The notes below the pieces were generated by a model, which was not told where the DNA came from, ran no database searches, and was given only the letters and a program-made list of their open reading frames with translations. The translations under genes were made by a program, and so were the position numbers. From assembly GCA_019244185.1 (NCBI GenBank), contig JAFATB010000023.1, positions 62,001 to 126,000 of the forward strand: a DNA stretch of 64,000 nt, written 5' to 3'. The stretch is from Acidobacteriota bacterium. GTDB lineage: Bacteria; Acidobacteriota; Thermoanaerobaculia; Gp7-AA8. The stretch's first letter is position 1, and each line of letters starts with the position of its first letter. Positions 35,309 through 44,028 of the stretch are shown in pieces.

Positions 35309-36453
35309 GGGCGGGGCTCCGCAGTCGCGTGGGGCACGATGAGCGCGGCGAGGCGCGCGAGGGTCGTGTCGCGCGCGTAGTGCGCTGACACCGCGGCGCG
35401 CAACGCGCGTGCGGCGGTGATGCGCGCCGCTTCATCATCGAGAGCCGCCATCGCCACGCGCGCGAGTCCTTCGGCATCGTCCGCGAGGAACGCGTGCGCG
35501 GCGAGCGGAGCGAGTCCGCGCAAGGCCTGCGGCGTCGCGGCGATCGCGCATCCCGCTTCGGCGGCTTCGAGCGCTTTCGTCGATTGTCCCGAGCCGTAGC
35601 GCACAGGAAAGAGCGCGATGCGGATCGAGCGCGCGAGCGCGGGCATGTCGTCGACCGGCGAACGCAGCGTCACGCCGTCGCGGCCGTCGTGCGCGCGCAG
35701 CGTCCGCGGCGCGTCGGCGCCCGCGATGACGAGCGTCGCCTGCGGACGCGCGGCACGAATCCGCGGCCAGACCTCGTTCAGCAGCCACGACGCGGCATCC
35801 GCGTTCGCAAAGTAGGCCAGGCGTCCCCAGAAGCCGAAGTCGAACGCGCGCGGCGCGTGCTCGTCGAGCGGCGCGATCGGCACGCCGTTCGAGATCACCG
35901 TCGCGTTGAGCTCCGGCGACTCGTCGTCGCTGACGACGAGCACGCGATCGTAGGCGCGCGCGGCGTCCGCTTCCGCCCGCGCGACGCGCCGCGACTCCGC
36001 GCGCCAGAACGGGCGCAGCGGCGGCGCGGCTTCGCGCGCGCGCTCGAACATGCTCCGGCGCAGCGAGTCGATCGCGTCGAGCACGCGCGTCCCTTCCGGC
36101 AGCAGCGCGCGCACCCACGGGTCGAGCCGCGAGAGCAGCACGATCGTGGCGTCGAACGGACCGGCGTCGGCGCGCGCGCGCGCGATTGCATCCGCCCAGT
36201 CGTACGGCGCCGCGAGCAGCGCGTGCACCGGCGCGCCGGCCGCGACGCGCAGCGCCGCCGCGAACGCGCGCGACGCCGAACGCGCGGCGGCGTGAAAGCG
36301 CACGTACGGCGCGTCCGCGGGCACGCGGCCGTCCGGCGCGACCAGCGCGACGTTCGCGTGCGGCGCGAGCGCGGAGAGCCAGATCGTCGCGCGCAAACGG
36401 TCACCCGAGAATGGCGGCCAGGGAAAGCGCGACGAGAGAAGGAGGACGTTCAC
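35305..36453 (-). CDS. Family 4-like glycosyltransferase
   Basis: 382 residues from the GTG at 36453 (VNVLLLSSRFPWPPFSGDRLR); the frame extends further upstream without coding character. GT-B pattern: VLDAIDSLRRSMFERA, RVLVVSDDES..NATVISNGV, FDFGFWGRLAYFANADAASWLLNEVWP and FPVRYGSGQSTKALEAAEAGCAIAATPQAL. These resemble sugar transferases of capsule loci. First gene of the leftward three-gene operon. It and the divergent gene open with nearly the same motif, a likely old duplication. Confidence 0.82.
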   Translation of the reverse strand: MNVLLLSSRFPWPPFSGDRLRATIWLSALAPHANVALVAPDGRVPADAPYVRFHAAARSASRAFAAALRVAAGAPVHALLAAPYDWADAIARARADAGPFDATIVLLSRLDPWVRALLPEGTRVLDAIDSLRRSMFERAREAAPPLRPFWRAESRRVARAEADAARAYDRVLVVSDDESPELNATVISNGVPIAPLDEHAPRAFDFGFWGRLAYFANADAASWLLNEVWPRIRAARPQATLVIAGADAPRTLRAHDGRDGVTLRSPVDDMPALARSIRIALFPVRYGSGQSTKALEAAEAGCAIAATPQALRGLAPLAAHAFLADDAEGLARVAMAALDDEAARITAARALRAAVSAHYARDTTLARLAALIVPHATAEPRP

Positions 36454-36527
36454 GACGCGCGCGAAGCCTATCAGACGCGCCGCGCGGCGAACCGCCGCCG
36501 CGGATCGCCGTATCATCCGCCGCGGCC
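36454..36527. promoter_or_regulatory. Divergent promoter region of two glycosyltransferase genes
   Basis: TATCAT (36511-36516) lies 11 bases before the plus-strand GTG; TAGGCT on the minus strand lies 11 bases before the minus-strand GTG. Both give very short leaders. Confidence 0.4.
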
Positions 36528-37697
36528 GTGCGCATCCTCCTCCTCACGCCCCGACTGCCGTGGCCGCCGCGCGACGGCGGACGCGTGGCCATGGCGCGCC
36601 TCGGCGAGTCGCTCGCCGCGTGCGGCGCGAGCGTCGAGGTGCTGTCGCTCAATCCGCGCAAACATCGCGCGGCGCCCACCGGACCGTTGCCGGTGAGCGC
36701 CGTCGACATCGACACCGATCGCATCATCGCGCCGGTGTCGCGCGCGCTGACGAGCGACACTCCCTACCTCGTCGCGCGCTTCGTCTCCCGCACCTTCCGC
36801 GAGCTCCTCGGCGCGACGCTGCAACGCTTCGCGCCCGACGTCGTGCAGATCGAGAGTCCGTTCCTGCTGCCGTACGCGCAAACGGTTCGCGCGCAGAGCC
36901 GCGCGCGCGTCGTCCTCCGCTCGCTCAACGTCGAGTTCCGGATCTGGGAAGGTCTCGCGCGCACCGAACGCAATCCGCTGCGCCGCCTCGCTCTCTCTCT
37001 CGTCGCCGCCTTGCTGCGCGCGTACGAGCTGCAGCAGATGAACGCGCTCGACGCGATCGTGCCGATCTCCCGCGACGACGCCGCTGATTTTCTCCGCCTC
37101 GGCTGCACGCGACCGATGCACGTCGTGCCGTGCGGTATTGCATCACTGCCCGACGTCGATCAGGCGCCGGAGCCCGGACGCATCGTTTTCATCGGCTCGC
37201 TCGATTTTCGTCCGAACCAGCAGACGGTCTCGTGGATCGTCGACGAGCTTTGGCCGCGCGTGCGCGAGCGCGCGCCGGACGCGCACCTCGCCATCGCCGG
37301 CAGCGCGCCGCCCGCGTGGCTCCGCGACCGTGCGCGCGAACGCGGCGTCGAACTGCACGCGAACGTCGCCGATGCGGATGCGTTCCTCCGCCGCGCGAGC
37401 GTCGTCCTCGCGCCGCTCTTCGCCGGCGGCGGCATGCGCATCAAAGTGCTCGAGGCGATGGCACACGCGAAGCCGGTCGTCGCGACCGCGATCGGTGCCG
37501 GCGGGATCGACGTCGATGACGGCACCGACATCCTGCTCGCCGAAGACGCGCCGTCGTTCGCCGACGCCGTCGTGCGCCTGTTGCACGATCCCGCGCTCGC
37601 CGCACGCATCGGCGCCGCCGCGCGCGCGAAGGTCGTCGCGCGCTACGACAGCGACGCGCTTGCGCGCGGACTGCTGCGGTTCTACGAGACGCTGTAA
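36528..37697 (+). CDS. Family 4-like glycosyltransferase
   Basis: 389 residues from the GTG at 36528 (VRILLLTPRLPWPPRDGGRV). GT-B type: VVQIESPFLLPYAQTVRA, LRSLNVEFRIWE, RIVFIGSLDFRPNQQTVSWIVDELWP and FAGGGMRIKVLEAMAHAKPVVATAIGAGGI. This set is typical of sugar transferases with the PEP-CTERM/XrtA-associated style (TIGR03087-like), though no exosortase is in view. The end overlaps the convergent GT2 gene by 16 bases. Confidence 0.85.
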   Translation: MRILLLTPRLPWPPRDGGRVAMARLGESLAACGASVEVLSLNPRKHRAAPTGPLPVSAVDIDTDRIIAPVSRALTSDTPYLVARFVSRTFRELLGATLQRFAPDVVQIESPFLLPYAQTVRAQSRARVVLRSLNVEFRIWEGLARTERNPLRRLALSLVAALLRAYELQQMNALDAIVPISRDDAADFLRLGCTRPMHVVPCGIASLPDVDQAPEPGRIVFIGSLDFRPNQQTVSWIVDELWPRVRERAPDAHLAIAGSAPPAWLRDRARERGVELHANVADADAFLRRASVVLAPLFAGGGMRIKVLEAMAHAKPVVATAIGAGGIDVDDGTDILLAEDAPSFADAVVRLLHDPALAARIGAAARAKVVARYDSDALARGLLRFYETL

Positions 37698-38578
37698 AGC
37701 AGCCGCCGCGTCGCGCGCCAAAGCGCGGGCGTGGTGTCGTCGCGTCGCAGCGGCGATCGCACGATGCGCGCGCCGATGCGGAGCAGCGCCGCGATGACGA
37801 ACGCGATGCGCGCGAATGCCGCCCATGTCCGCCCGTACGCGTCGCGACCCCACGTCAGGAGATCGGACCAGAGGCGTTCGGGATCGTGCGGCAGCGCGCG
37901 CGTCGCGGCGATCGTGCGGCCGAGGCCGTGGACGACGCGCGCGTCGTCGACGATGCGCACGTTCCAGCCGGCGCGGCGCGCGCTCAGACAGAAGTCGATG
38001 TCCTGACAGTAAAAGAGAAAGCGCTCGTTGAGCGGACCGGCGTCGCGCCAGACCTCGCGACGGAACGCCATCGCCGCGCCGCTGACCCAATCGACCGCGC
38101 GCGACGGTGCAGCATTGCGCCGCCGCACGAGTCGCGCGAGCGGACCCGCGCCGCTGACGACGCCGAGCATCCACGCGAGCGTCGGCGTGCGTCCGCCGCT
38201 CCACTGCGGCGTGCCGTCCTCGTTCAGCAGCCGCGCGCCCGCGATGCCGAGACGCGCGTCGGCGTCGAAGGCCGCGAACAACGCGTGCAGCGCGCCGGCG
38301 CCGACGAGCGCATCGCTGTTGAGCAGCAGCACGATGTTACCCGTCGCCGCCGCGACGCCCGCGTTCGCGGCGGTGGCGAACCCGCGGTTCGATGCGAGCC
38401 GCACGACGCGCACCGACGGTACTTCGCGCGCGAGCAGCTCCGCGGTCCCGTCGCGCGAGCCGTCGTCGGCGACGATGGCTTCCGTCGACGGCGGCATCGA
38501 CGCGAGCAACGCGCGCACGCACCGCAGCGTCATCGCCGCGGTGTCGTAGGTGGGGATGACGACGGAGAGATCGGGCAC
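37682..38578 (-). CDS. Family 2 glycosyltransferase
   Basis: 298 residues from the GTG at 38578 (VPDLSVVIPTYDTAAMTLRC); the upstream extension is inside eamA. GT2 features: EAIVADDGSRDGT, ASNRGFATAANAGVAAATGNIVLLLNSDALV (acidic donor site) and RFLFYCQDIDFCLSARRAGW. A hydrophobic segment near the C-terminus (FARIAFVIAALLRIG) suggests membrane association. This belongs to the rhamnosyltransferase-like GT2 group. It starts five bases after the eamA stop. Confidence 0.87.
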   Translation of the reverse strand: MPDLSVVIPTYDTAAMTLRCVRALLASMPPSTEAIVADDGSRDGTAELLAREVPSVRVVRLASNRGFATAANAGVAAATGNIVLLLNSDALVGAGALHALFAAFDADARLGIAGARLLNEDGTPQWSGGRTPTLAWMLGVVSGAGPLARLVRRRNAAPSRAVDWVSGAAMAFRREVWRDAGPLNERFLFYCQDIDFCLSARRAGWNVRIVDDARVVHGLGRTIAATRALPHDPERLWSDLLTWGRDAYGRTWAAFARIAFVIAALLRIGARIVRSPLRRDDTTPALWRATRRLLYSVS

Positions 38579-38583
38579 GGGCG

Positions 38584-39498
38584 CTACGTTACCGGAACAC
38601 GCTTCACTTCTTTCCCCCTCATCCACCACGCCCCCGCCACGCACACCGCACATCCCACGATCGACAGCAGCGACACGCGCTCGCCGCGCACGACGACGCC
38701 GAGGAGCAGCGCCACGCCGGGGATGAGAAACGTCGTCGCCGACGCGCGCGTGGGACCGACGCGGCCCGAGGCAATGGTGATCGTCACGTGCGCGATGGCG
38801 GTGCCGAAGGCGCCGAGGGCGAGGAGCGAGAGGAGCGACGTCGCGTTCCAGTGCGCGTGCAGCACGTCGCGCACGCCGAGCGGCGCGGTGAGCACGACCG
38901 CTACGGCCTGCGCGCGCCAGATCACCGGCAGTGCGCCGTAGCGTTGCTGCAGCGGCTTGGCGATGCCGAGGGCGAAGCCGTACGACACGAGCGCGGCGAG
39001 GATGAGCACGATGCCGATCGTGCTGCTGCGTCCTTCGTGCAGCGACGGCAGCGCGAGCAACAACGAACCGAGGAGGCCGACGCCGACGCCCGTGGCGATG
39101 CGCCGCGACGGCAGGCGGCGCTCGATGGCAGTGGTCACGAGCGCGACGAACAGCGGGTTCGCGGCGTTGAGCATGCCGGTGAGCGCGGACGACACGCGTT
39201 GCTCCGCGAACGGGAACATCGTCAGCGGAAACGCGAGCCAGACGATGCCGAGGAGCGCGACCGCGGGCCAGTCCGCGCGCGCGATCGGGCGCCAGCTGCC
39301 GCGGAACAGCGCGAGCGTCGCGAAGCCGATCGCGATGCGGCCGAACGTCACGCCCAGCGGACCGACGGCGCGCAATGCCTCGGCGATGAAGAGAAACGAC
39401 GCGCCCCAGATCACGCCCGGCACCACGAGCAGCAGCCAGTCGGGCGCCGCGGCGCGCGTCGTGTCCGGAGCCACGGCAGGGGAGGCGACGGCCGTCAT
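38584..39498 (-). CDS. EamA/DMT-family transporter
   Basis: 304 residues, ATG overlapping the AhpD-like stop. Ten hydrophobic helices in two EamA halves: WLLLVVPGVIWGASFLFIAEAL with GPLGVTFGRIAIGF in the first, and ILAALVSYGFALGIAKPLQQRYG with a closing FLIPGVALLLGVVVRGERVSLLSIVG in the second. Members export amino acids or other metabolites. Together with the AhpD-like gene it faces the MocR regulator, which probably controls it. Confidence 0.85.
   Translation of the reverse strand: MTAVASPAVAPDTTRAAAPDWLLLVVPGVIWGASFLFIAEALRAVGPLGVTFGRIAIGFATLALFRGSWRPIARADWPAVALLGIVWLAFPLTMFPFAEQRVSSALTGMLNAANPLFVALVTTAIERRLPSRRIATGVGVGLLGSLLLALPSLHEGRSSTIGIVLILAALVSYGFALGIAKPLQQRYGALPVIWRAQAVAVVLTAPLGVRDVLHAHWNATSLLSLLALGAFGTAIAHVTITIASGRVGPTRASATTFLIPGVALLLGVVVRGERVSLLSIVGCAVCVAGAWWMRGKEVKRVPVT
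38586..38591 (-). promoter_or_regulatory. -10-like TAACGT before the GT2 gene (weak case)
   Basis: TAACGT ends seven bases before the GTG at 38578, but its TA and T come partly from the eamA stop region, so it may be chance. Confidence 0.25.
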
Positions 39499-39968
39499 CG
39501 CGCCGCTCCTTCCGCGACCTTCGCCGGCTGATACGTGCCGGGCACGAGCCGCGCTGCGATCGAGAGGCGGTTCCACGCGTTGATGGTAGCGATGACGAGC
39601 GTCAGATCGCACAGCTCCTTCTCGCTGAACTGCGCGCGCGCCTCCTCGTACACGTCGTCCGGCGCGTGTCCTTCGATCCGCGTCACCGCCTCGGTCCACG
39701 CCAGCGCCGCGCGTTCGCGCTCGCTGTAGAACGGCGTCTCGCGCCACGCGTCGAGCGAGTAGAGGCGCTGCTCGTGTTCGCCGAGGGCGCGGAGATCCTT
39801 CCAGTGCATGTCGAGACAATACGCGCAGCCGTTGAGCTGCGACGCGCGCAGGCGGACGAGGTGCAGCAGCGGCTCCTCGAGGCCGCAGTGCGCGGCGTAC
39901 TGATCGAGCGCGTCCATCGCGTCGTAGATCGCGGGATCGGCGTTGCCGTAGCGGAGTCGTGTCTTCAT
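39495..39968 (-). CDS. AhpD-like carboxymuconolactone decarboxylase family protein
   Basis: 157 residues from the ATG at 39968 (AAAGGA seven bases before). The AhpD/CMD active-site motif is seen in LRASQLNGCAYCLDMHWKDLRALGE (Cys-x2-Cys with nearby His). The rest is all-helical: LYSLDAWRETPFYSERERAALAWTEAVT and the late ATINAWNRLSIAARL. Proteins of this kind reduce peroxides or act in hydroperoxide sensing. It is first in an operon with eamA and lies back-to-back with the MocR gene. Confidence 0.88.
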   Translation of the reverse strand: MKTRLRYGNADPAIYDAMDALDQYAAHCGLEEPLLHLVRLRASQLNGCAYCLDMHWKDLRALGEHEQRLYSLDAWRETPFYSERERAALAWTEAVTRIEGHAPDDVYEEARAQFSEKELCDLTLVIATINAWNRLSIAARLVPGTYQPAKVAEGAAR

Positions 39969-40005
39969 GGCGGTTCCTTTCACGAGCGGAACTGTAGCTC
40001 CACGG

Positions 40006-40048
40006 TGGTCCACGAAACAGGTCCATTTACGCTATTCTGACTGGACCA
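40006..40048. promoter_or_regulatory. Likely MocR operator: repeated GGTCCA boxes
   Basis: GGTCCA occurs at 40007-40012 and 40020-40025 (13-base spacing), with an inverted TGGACC at 40042-40047. These lie between divergent ahpD-like and mocR genes and straddle TATTCT (40033-40038), a plausible -10. Direct plus inverted repeats are the usual binding layout of MocR regulators. Confidence 0.65.
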
Positions 40049-40053
40049 CTTTC

Positions 40054-41523
40054 ATGGGCAAGAACACGTCCGGATTGCCGTTCGTTCTGCCGCGCCGCGG
40101 AGCCGGCGTAACGGCCACGCGCTGGCTGTACGAGGCGCTGCGCGCGGAGATCCTCGAAGGACGCCTGCGCCCCGGCGCGCGGCTGCCGGCCACGCGCGAG
40201 CTCGCGTCGCAGTATCGCGTCGCTCGTGGCACCGTCGTCGCCGCGTTCGAGCAGCTCGCGTCGGAAGGCTACGTCGAAGGCAGCGTCGGCTCGGGCACGT
40301 TCGTCAATCGCGTACTGCCGGACGAACTGCTCGAAGTCGGACGCGCGAGCGCCGCGCGCGGCGTCGTGGCGACGCAGGCGAAGCGCCGCGTGACTGCGAT
40401 TGCGAACACTCCGTTCGACGGCCTCGACGTGCGCCGCCCGCGCGCATTCCGCACCGATCTACCCGCCGTCGATCTCTTTCCGACGACGCTCTGGGCGCAG
40501 CTCACCGCGCGACGCCAGCGCCGCGCGCCCGCGTCGTTCTTTCTCGGCTGCGAGGCGCTCGGCTATCCGCCGCTGCGCGCCGCGATCGCCGACTACCTCA
40601 CCAGCTCGCGCGGCGTGCGCTGCACCGCCTCGCAGATCGCCATCGTCTCGGGTACGCAGGAAGCGCTCGATCTCACCGCGCGGCTCGTGCTGCAGCGCGG
40701 CGATCGCGTCTGCGTCGAGGATCCCGGTTATCCCGGCGCGTGGTCGATCTTCGCCGCGGCGGGCGCGCGCGTCGTCTCCGTGCCGGTCGATGCGGAAGGA
40801 TTGCAATTGCGCGCGCGGCTGCTGCGCGGCGCGAAGCTCGTCTACCTCACGCCCGCGCACCAGTTTCCGACCGGCGCGACGATGGGTCTCGCGCGGCGGC
40901 TCGAACTGCTCGACTGGGCGCGCGATGTCGGCGCGCTGCTGTTCGAAGACGACTACGACAGCGAGTATCGCTATTCGGGACGCCCGATCCCCGCGCTGCA
41001 GGGACTCGACGCGCACGGCCTCGTGCTGTTCGCCGGCACGTTCAGCAAAGTGATGTTCCCGTCGCTGCGCCTCGCGTATCTCGTCGTGCCGCCCGATCTC
41101 GTCGCCGCGTTCGCGGGCGCGATCTCGCTCACGCGCCGCCATGCGCCGCTGCTCGAGCAGGCCGTGCTCTGCGACTTCATCGTCGACGGCCACTTCGGCC
41201 GCCACCTGCGCCGCATGCGGCAGATCTACGGCGAACGGCTGTCGGTGCTGCTTGACCGCGCGCGCGCCGAGCTCGCGGGCGCGCTCACGTTCTCGAACGT
41301 CGAGGCGGGACTGCAGACGTCGGCGTGGCTCGCGGACGGCATCGATAGCGAGCAACTCGCCGCGGCCGCGGCGTCGCGCAACGTCGAAGTCGGCTCGCTG
41401 AAGCGCTACGCGCGGCGGGCGCTGAAACGCGACGGCGTGCAGCTCGGCTTCGCGGCCGTCGACGCGGCGGAGATCCGTCGCGGGGTGCGCGAGCTGGCGA
41501 TTGCGCTGGAACGGCGGAAGTGA
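40054..41523 (+). CDS. MocR-family (GntR helix-turn-helix plus aminotransferase) regulator
   Basis: 489 residues. Residues 15-80 are a GntR winged helix: RWLYEALRAEILEGRLRPGARLPATRELASQYRVARGTVVAAFEQLASEGY. Residues 120-489 are a fold-type I aminotransferase-like domain: GYPPLRAAIADYLTSSRGV, YLTPAHQFPTGATM, LLFEDDYDSEYRY and the PLP lysine in FAGTFSKVMFPSLRLAYLV. It binds PLP or an amino-PLP adduct and controls transcription. The AhpD-like/EamA operon is the likely target, given the operator boxes between them. Confidence 0.92.
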   Translation: MGKNTSGLPFVLPRRGAGVTATRWLYEALRAEILEGRLRPGARLPATRELASQYRVARGTVVAAFEQLASEGYVEGSVGSGTFVNRVLPDELLEVGRASAARGVVATQAKRRVTAIANTPFDGLDVRRPRAFRTDLPAVDLFPTTLWAQLTARRQRRAPASFFLGCEALGYPPLRAAIADYLTSSRGVRCTASQIAIVSGTQEALDLTARLVLQRGDRVCVEDPGYPGAWSIFAAAGARVVSVPVDAEGLQLRARLLRGAKLVYLTPAHQFPTGATMGLARRLELLDWARDVGALLFEDDYDSEYRYSGRPIPALQGLDAHGLVLFAGTFSKVMFPSLRLAYLVVPPDLVAAFAGAISLTRRHAPLLEQAVLCDFIVDGHFGRHLRRMRQIYGERLSVLLDRARAELAGALTFSNVEAGLQTSAWLADGIDSEQLAAAAASRNVEVGSLKRYARRALKRDGVQLGFAAVDAAEIRRGVRELAIALERRK

Positions 41524-41541
41524 CACGATGCTGCGTTAAAA

Positions 41542-41557
41542 CCGACCGGCCGGTCGG
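41542..41557. promoter_or_regulatory. 16-bp perfect palindrome before the lipase gene
   Basis: CCGACCGGCCGGTCGG is fully self-complementary. It lies 30 bases before the lipase start and no T-run follows, so an operator is more likely than a terminator. The ACCGGCCGGT style resembles TetR-family sites (tentative). Confidence 0.55.
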
Positions 41558-41587
41558 CAACTAAGCGAACCTGAAGGAGAACCCGTC

Positions 41588-42544
41588 ATGCGGCATCGCG
41601 CGCTCGTCCTCGCCCTTCTTCTCCTCGTCTCCACCGCCGCCTTCGCGCAGCTCTCCGGCGATCCGGCCGTCGGTCTCACCACCGACTTCCGCAACTGGCT
41701 GACGGCCAACGGCTACGGCTCGTACAACTTCCAGCGCTCCGAGATCGCCGGCGGCAGCTACGGCGGCCGCACCAGCGCCGGCCAGGCCGTCGTCAACCAG
41801 CCGGTCATCTTCATCCACGGCAACTCCGACTCCGCCCTCGGCTACAACTCCGCGGAAACCGGATGGACGTCTTCCATTCAATATTTCAAGTCGCAGGGCT
41901 ATACATCCGCAGAGCTGTACGCGACGACGTGGGGCCCCGCGAACGCGCTGCTCGCCTCGAACCAGTACCACTCGAAGGACAACCTCACGCGCATCCGCGC
42001 GTTCATTCAGGCAGTGAAGGCGTACACCGGCGCGACGAAGGTTGACATCGTGACGCACTCGATGGGGGTGACGCTCGCGCGCAAGGCCATCATCGGCGGC
42101 AGTGCGTACGATTCCTCCGCCGGCGGCAACTACTCGCTCGGCGCGGCGCTCACGTCATCGGTCGATACGTTCGTCGGCATCGCCGGCGCGAACCGCGGCC
42201 TCGTGGCCTGCTACAACACCGGCCCCACGACGCCGACGTGCAGCGACATCAACGGCCTCTATCCCGGCTACCTCATCGGCATCACCGGTCCGTACGACGT
42301 GTCTTCGATCCTCGTCGACATGAACTCGGTCTCGCACCGCGAGGGCTCGTTCGTCTACACGATCTGGTCGAGCGTCGATGAAGTGATCGGCTACGGCACG
42401 ATCGTCTACGGGACGTCGACGTGCCGCATCCCCGGCCAGAACGGCGAGAAGACGTTCTCGACGGTGCCGTACGGCCACATCGGCTCGAAGGATCAGACCG
42501 CGTACTACCAGCTGCGGATGGTGAAGAACCACGTGACGAACTGA
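41588..42544 (+). CDS. Secreted lipase (class 2 lipase-like alpha/beta hydrolase)
   Basis: 318 residues; GAAGGAGA precedes the ATG. Signal peptide LVLALLLLVSTAAFAQ. The oxyanion HG motif is in PVIFIHGNSDSALGY and the nucleophile elbow in KVDIVTHSMGVTLARKA (TH-S-MG). Later, FVGIAGANRGLVACYN and the C-terminal PYGHIGSKD (likely catalytic His) match class 2/LipB-type lipases. The N-terminal part has a Gly/Ser/Tyr-rich segment (NGYGSYNFQRSEIAGGSYGG). It would act outside the cytoplasm on esters or lipids. Confidence 0.82.
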   Translation: MRHRALVLALLLLVSTAAFAQLSGDPAVGLTTDFRNWLTANGYGSYNFQRSEIAGGSYGGRTSAGQAVVNQPVIFIHGNSDSALGYNSAETGWTSSIQYFKSQGYTSAELYATTWGPANALLASNQYHSKDNLTRIRAFIQAVKAYTGATKVDIVTHSMGVTLARKAIIGGSAYDSSAGGNYSLGAALTSSVDTFVGIAGANRGLVACYNTGPTTPTCSDINGLYPGYLIGITGPYDVSSILVDMNSVSHREGSFVYTIWSSVDEVIGYGTIVYGTSTCRIPGQNGEKTFSTVPYGHIGSKDQTAYYQLRMVKNHVTN

Positions 42545-42588
42545 GGTCGCGCGAGCTAACCAGTCGGCGCGACGCGCGTCTCATCGCC

Positions 42589-44028
42589 ATGCGCGTTCGT
42601 CTGCCGTTGGCTCTCGCTCTGTCTTGTTGCATCGTCGCGGGCAACGCCTTCGCGGCGGCGGATGCGCCTGATCCGCGCGCCGCGCGCGTCGATGCGCTCT
42701 TCGCGCGGTACGACCGCACGCCGTCACCGGGACTCGCGCTCGCCGTCGTGCGCGACGGCAAGGTGCTCCTGCGGCGCGGCTACGGTCTCGCGAGCCTCGA
42801 ACACAACGTGCGGATCACGCCGGAGACGGCGTTCGACATCGCGTCGCTGTCGAAGCAGTTCACCGGCCTCGCGATGGCGATGCTCGTGGAAGAAGGAAAG
42901 GTGCGGCTCGACGACGACGTCCGCACGTATCTCCCCGAACTGCAGTTGCCGCGGCCGATTACGATCGAGCAGCTGCTGCATCACACCAGCGGCATTCGCG
43001 ACTGGGCGGGCACGCTCGCCGTCGCCGGCTGGAGCTTCGACGACGTGATCTCGTTTCGCCAGATCCTCGACCTCGCGTTTCATCAGCGCACGCTGAACTT
43101 CGCGCCCGGCGCCGAGCACCTCTACTCGAACACCGGCTACAACCTCCTCGCCGAAATCATCCAGCGCGTGACGAAGCAGCCGTTCCCGGATTGGATGCGC
43201 GCGCACATCTTCGCGCCCCTCGGCATGTCGAACACGCGCGTGCGCGCCGAGCACACGGAAGTCGTTGCCAATCGCGCGTACGGCTACGCGAACGATGCTC
43301 GCGGCACGTGGCACGTCACGCCCGACAACCTCACCGCGTACGGCTCGAGCTCGATGTTCAGCACGGTCGATGACCTTGCGCGCTGGCTGATCAACTTCGG
43401 CGACGCGAAAGTCGGCGGCGCGTCGGCCATCGCGCGCATGCGCACGCCCGGACGCCTCACCGACGGCACGACCACGCCGTACGGCTTCGGCATTCTCGGC
43501 GGGACGTATCGTGGTCTGACGATGTTCACGCACAGCGGCGGCTGGGCATCGTTCGATACGTACGACGTCTGGTTCCCCGACCAGAAGTTCGGCATCGTCG
43601 TCCTCGCGAACGGTGAGTCCATCGACGCGCAAGCCGCCATCATCAAGATCGCCGACATCTACCTCGCGGACGAGCTTGCGCCCAATCCGCCTGCCACCGC
43701 GGAAGCCGCCACCCCTCCACCCGCCCCGCACGCGATCCCGCGTCCCGCTCCGCCGTCCCCCGCCCAACTCGCCGCCTATGCCGGCACCTACGAAAGCGAC
43801 GAGCTCCAGACCACCTACCGCATCACCATCCACGACGGCGCGCTCGAGCTCCACCACAACCGCCTCGGCAACGTCACGCTGACCTTCGTCCACAACGACG
43901 AGTTCACGACGCCGCTGCCGTACCTCGCGTCACTCGTCTTCGAACGCGGCGCCGATGGAAGCGTGCAGTCGCTGCGCGTGAACGGCTCGGAGCGCAGTCG
44001 CGACATTCGGTTCTCGCGGCGCGCGTGA
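42589..44028 (+). CDS. Serine hydrolase of the beta-lactamase class C family
   Basis: 479 residues. Signal peptide LALALSCCIVAGNAFAAA. Catalytic SxxK as SLSK (86-89) in FDIASLSKQFTGLAMAMLVEEGKV, YxN as YSNTGYNLLAEII. The C-terminal third begins with a Pro/Ala-rich linker and continues with a DUF3471-like lipocalin domain (AYAGTYESDELQTTYRITIHDGALELHHN). Such enzymes are D-aminopeptidases, esterases or unknown hydrolases rather than true resistance enzymes. The cation transporter gene overlaps its stop. Confidence 0.85.
   Translation: MRVRLPLALALSCCIVAGNAFAAADAPDPRAARVDALFARYDRTPSPGLALAVVRDGKVLLRRGYGLASLEHNVRITPETAFDIASLSKQFTGLAMAMLVEEGKVRLDDDVRTYLPELQLPRPITIEQLLHHTSGIRDWAGTLAVAGWSFDDVISFRQILDLAFHQRTLNFAPGAEHLYSNTGYNLLAEIIQRVTKQPFPDWMRAHIFAPLGMSNTRVRAEHTEVVANRAYGYANDARGTWHVTPDNLTAYGSSSMFSTVDDLARWLINFGDAKVGGASAIARMRTPGRLTDGTTTPYGFGILGGTYRGLTMFTHSGGWASFDTYDVWFPDQKFGIVVLANGESIDAQAAIIKIADIYLADELAPNPPATAEAATPPPAPHAIPRPAPPSPAQLAAYAGTYESDELQTTYRITIHDGALELHHNRLGNVTLTFVHNDEFTTPLPYLASLVFERGADGSVQSLRVNGSERSRDIRFSRRA

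Noticed and set aside
38586-38591. TAACGT as a firm leaderless promoter for the GT2 gene
   Set aside because: It overlaps the eamA stop codon, where TA-starting words are expected; kept only as a low-confidence feature.
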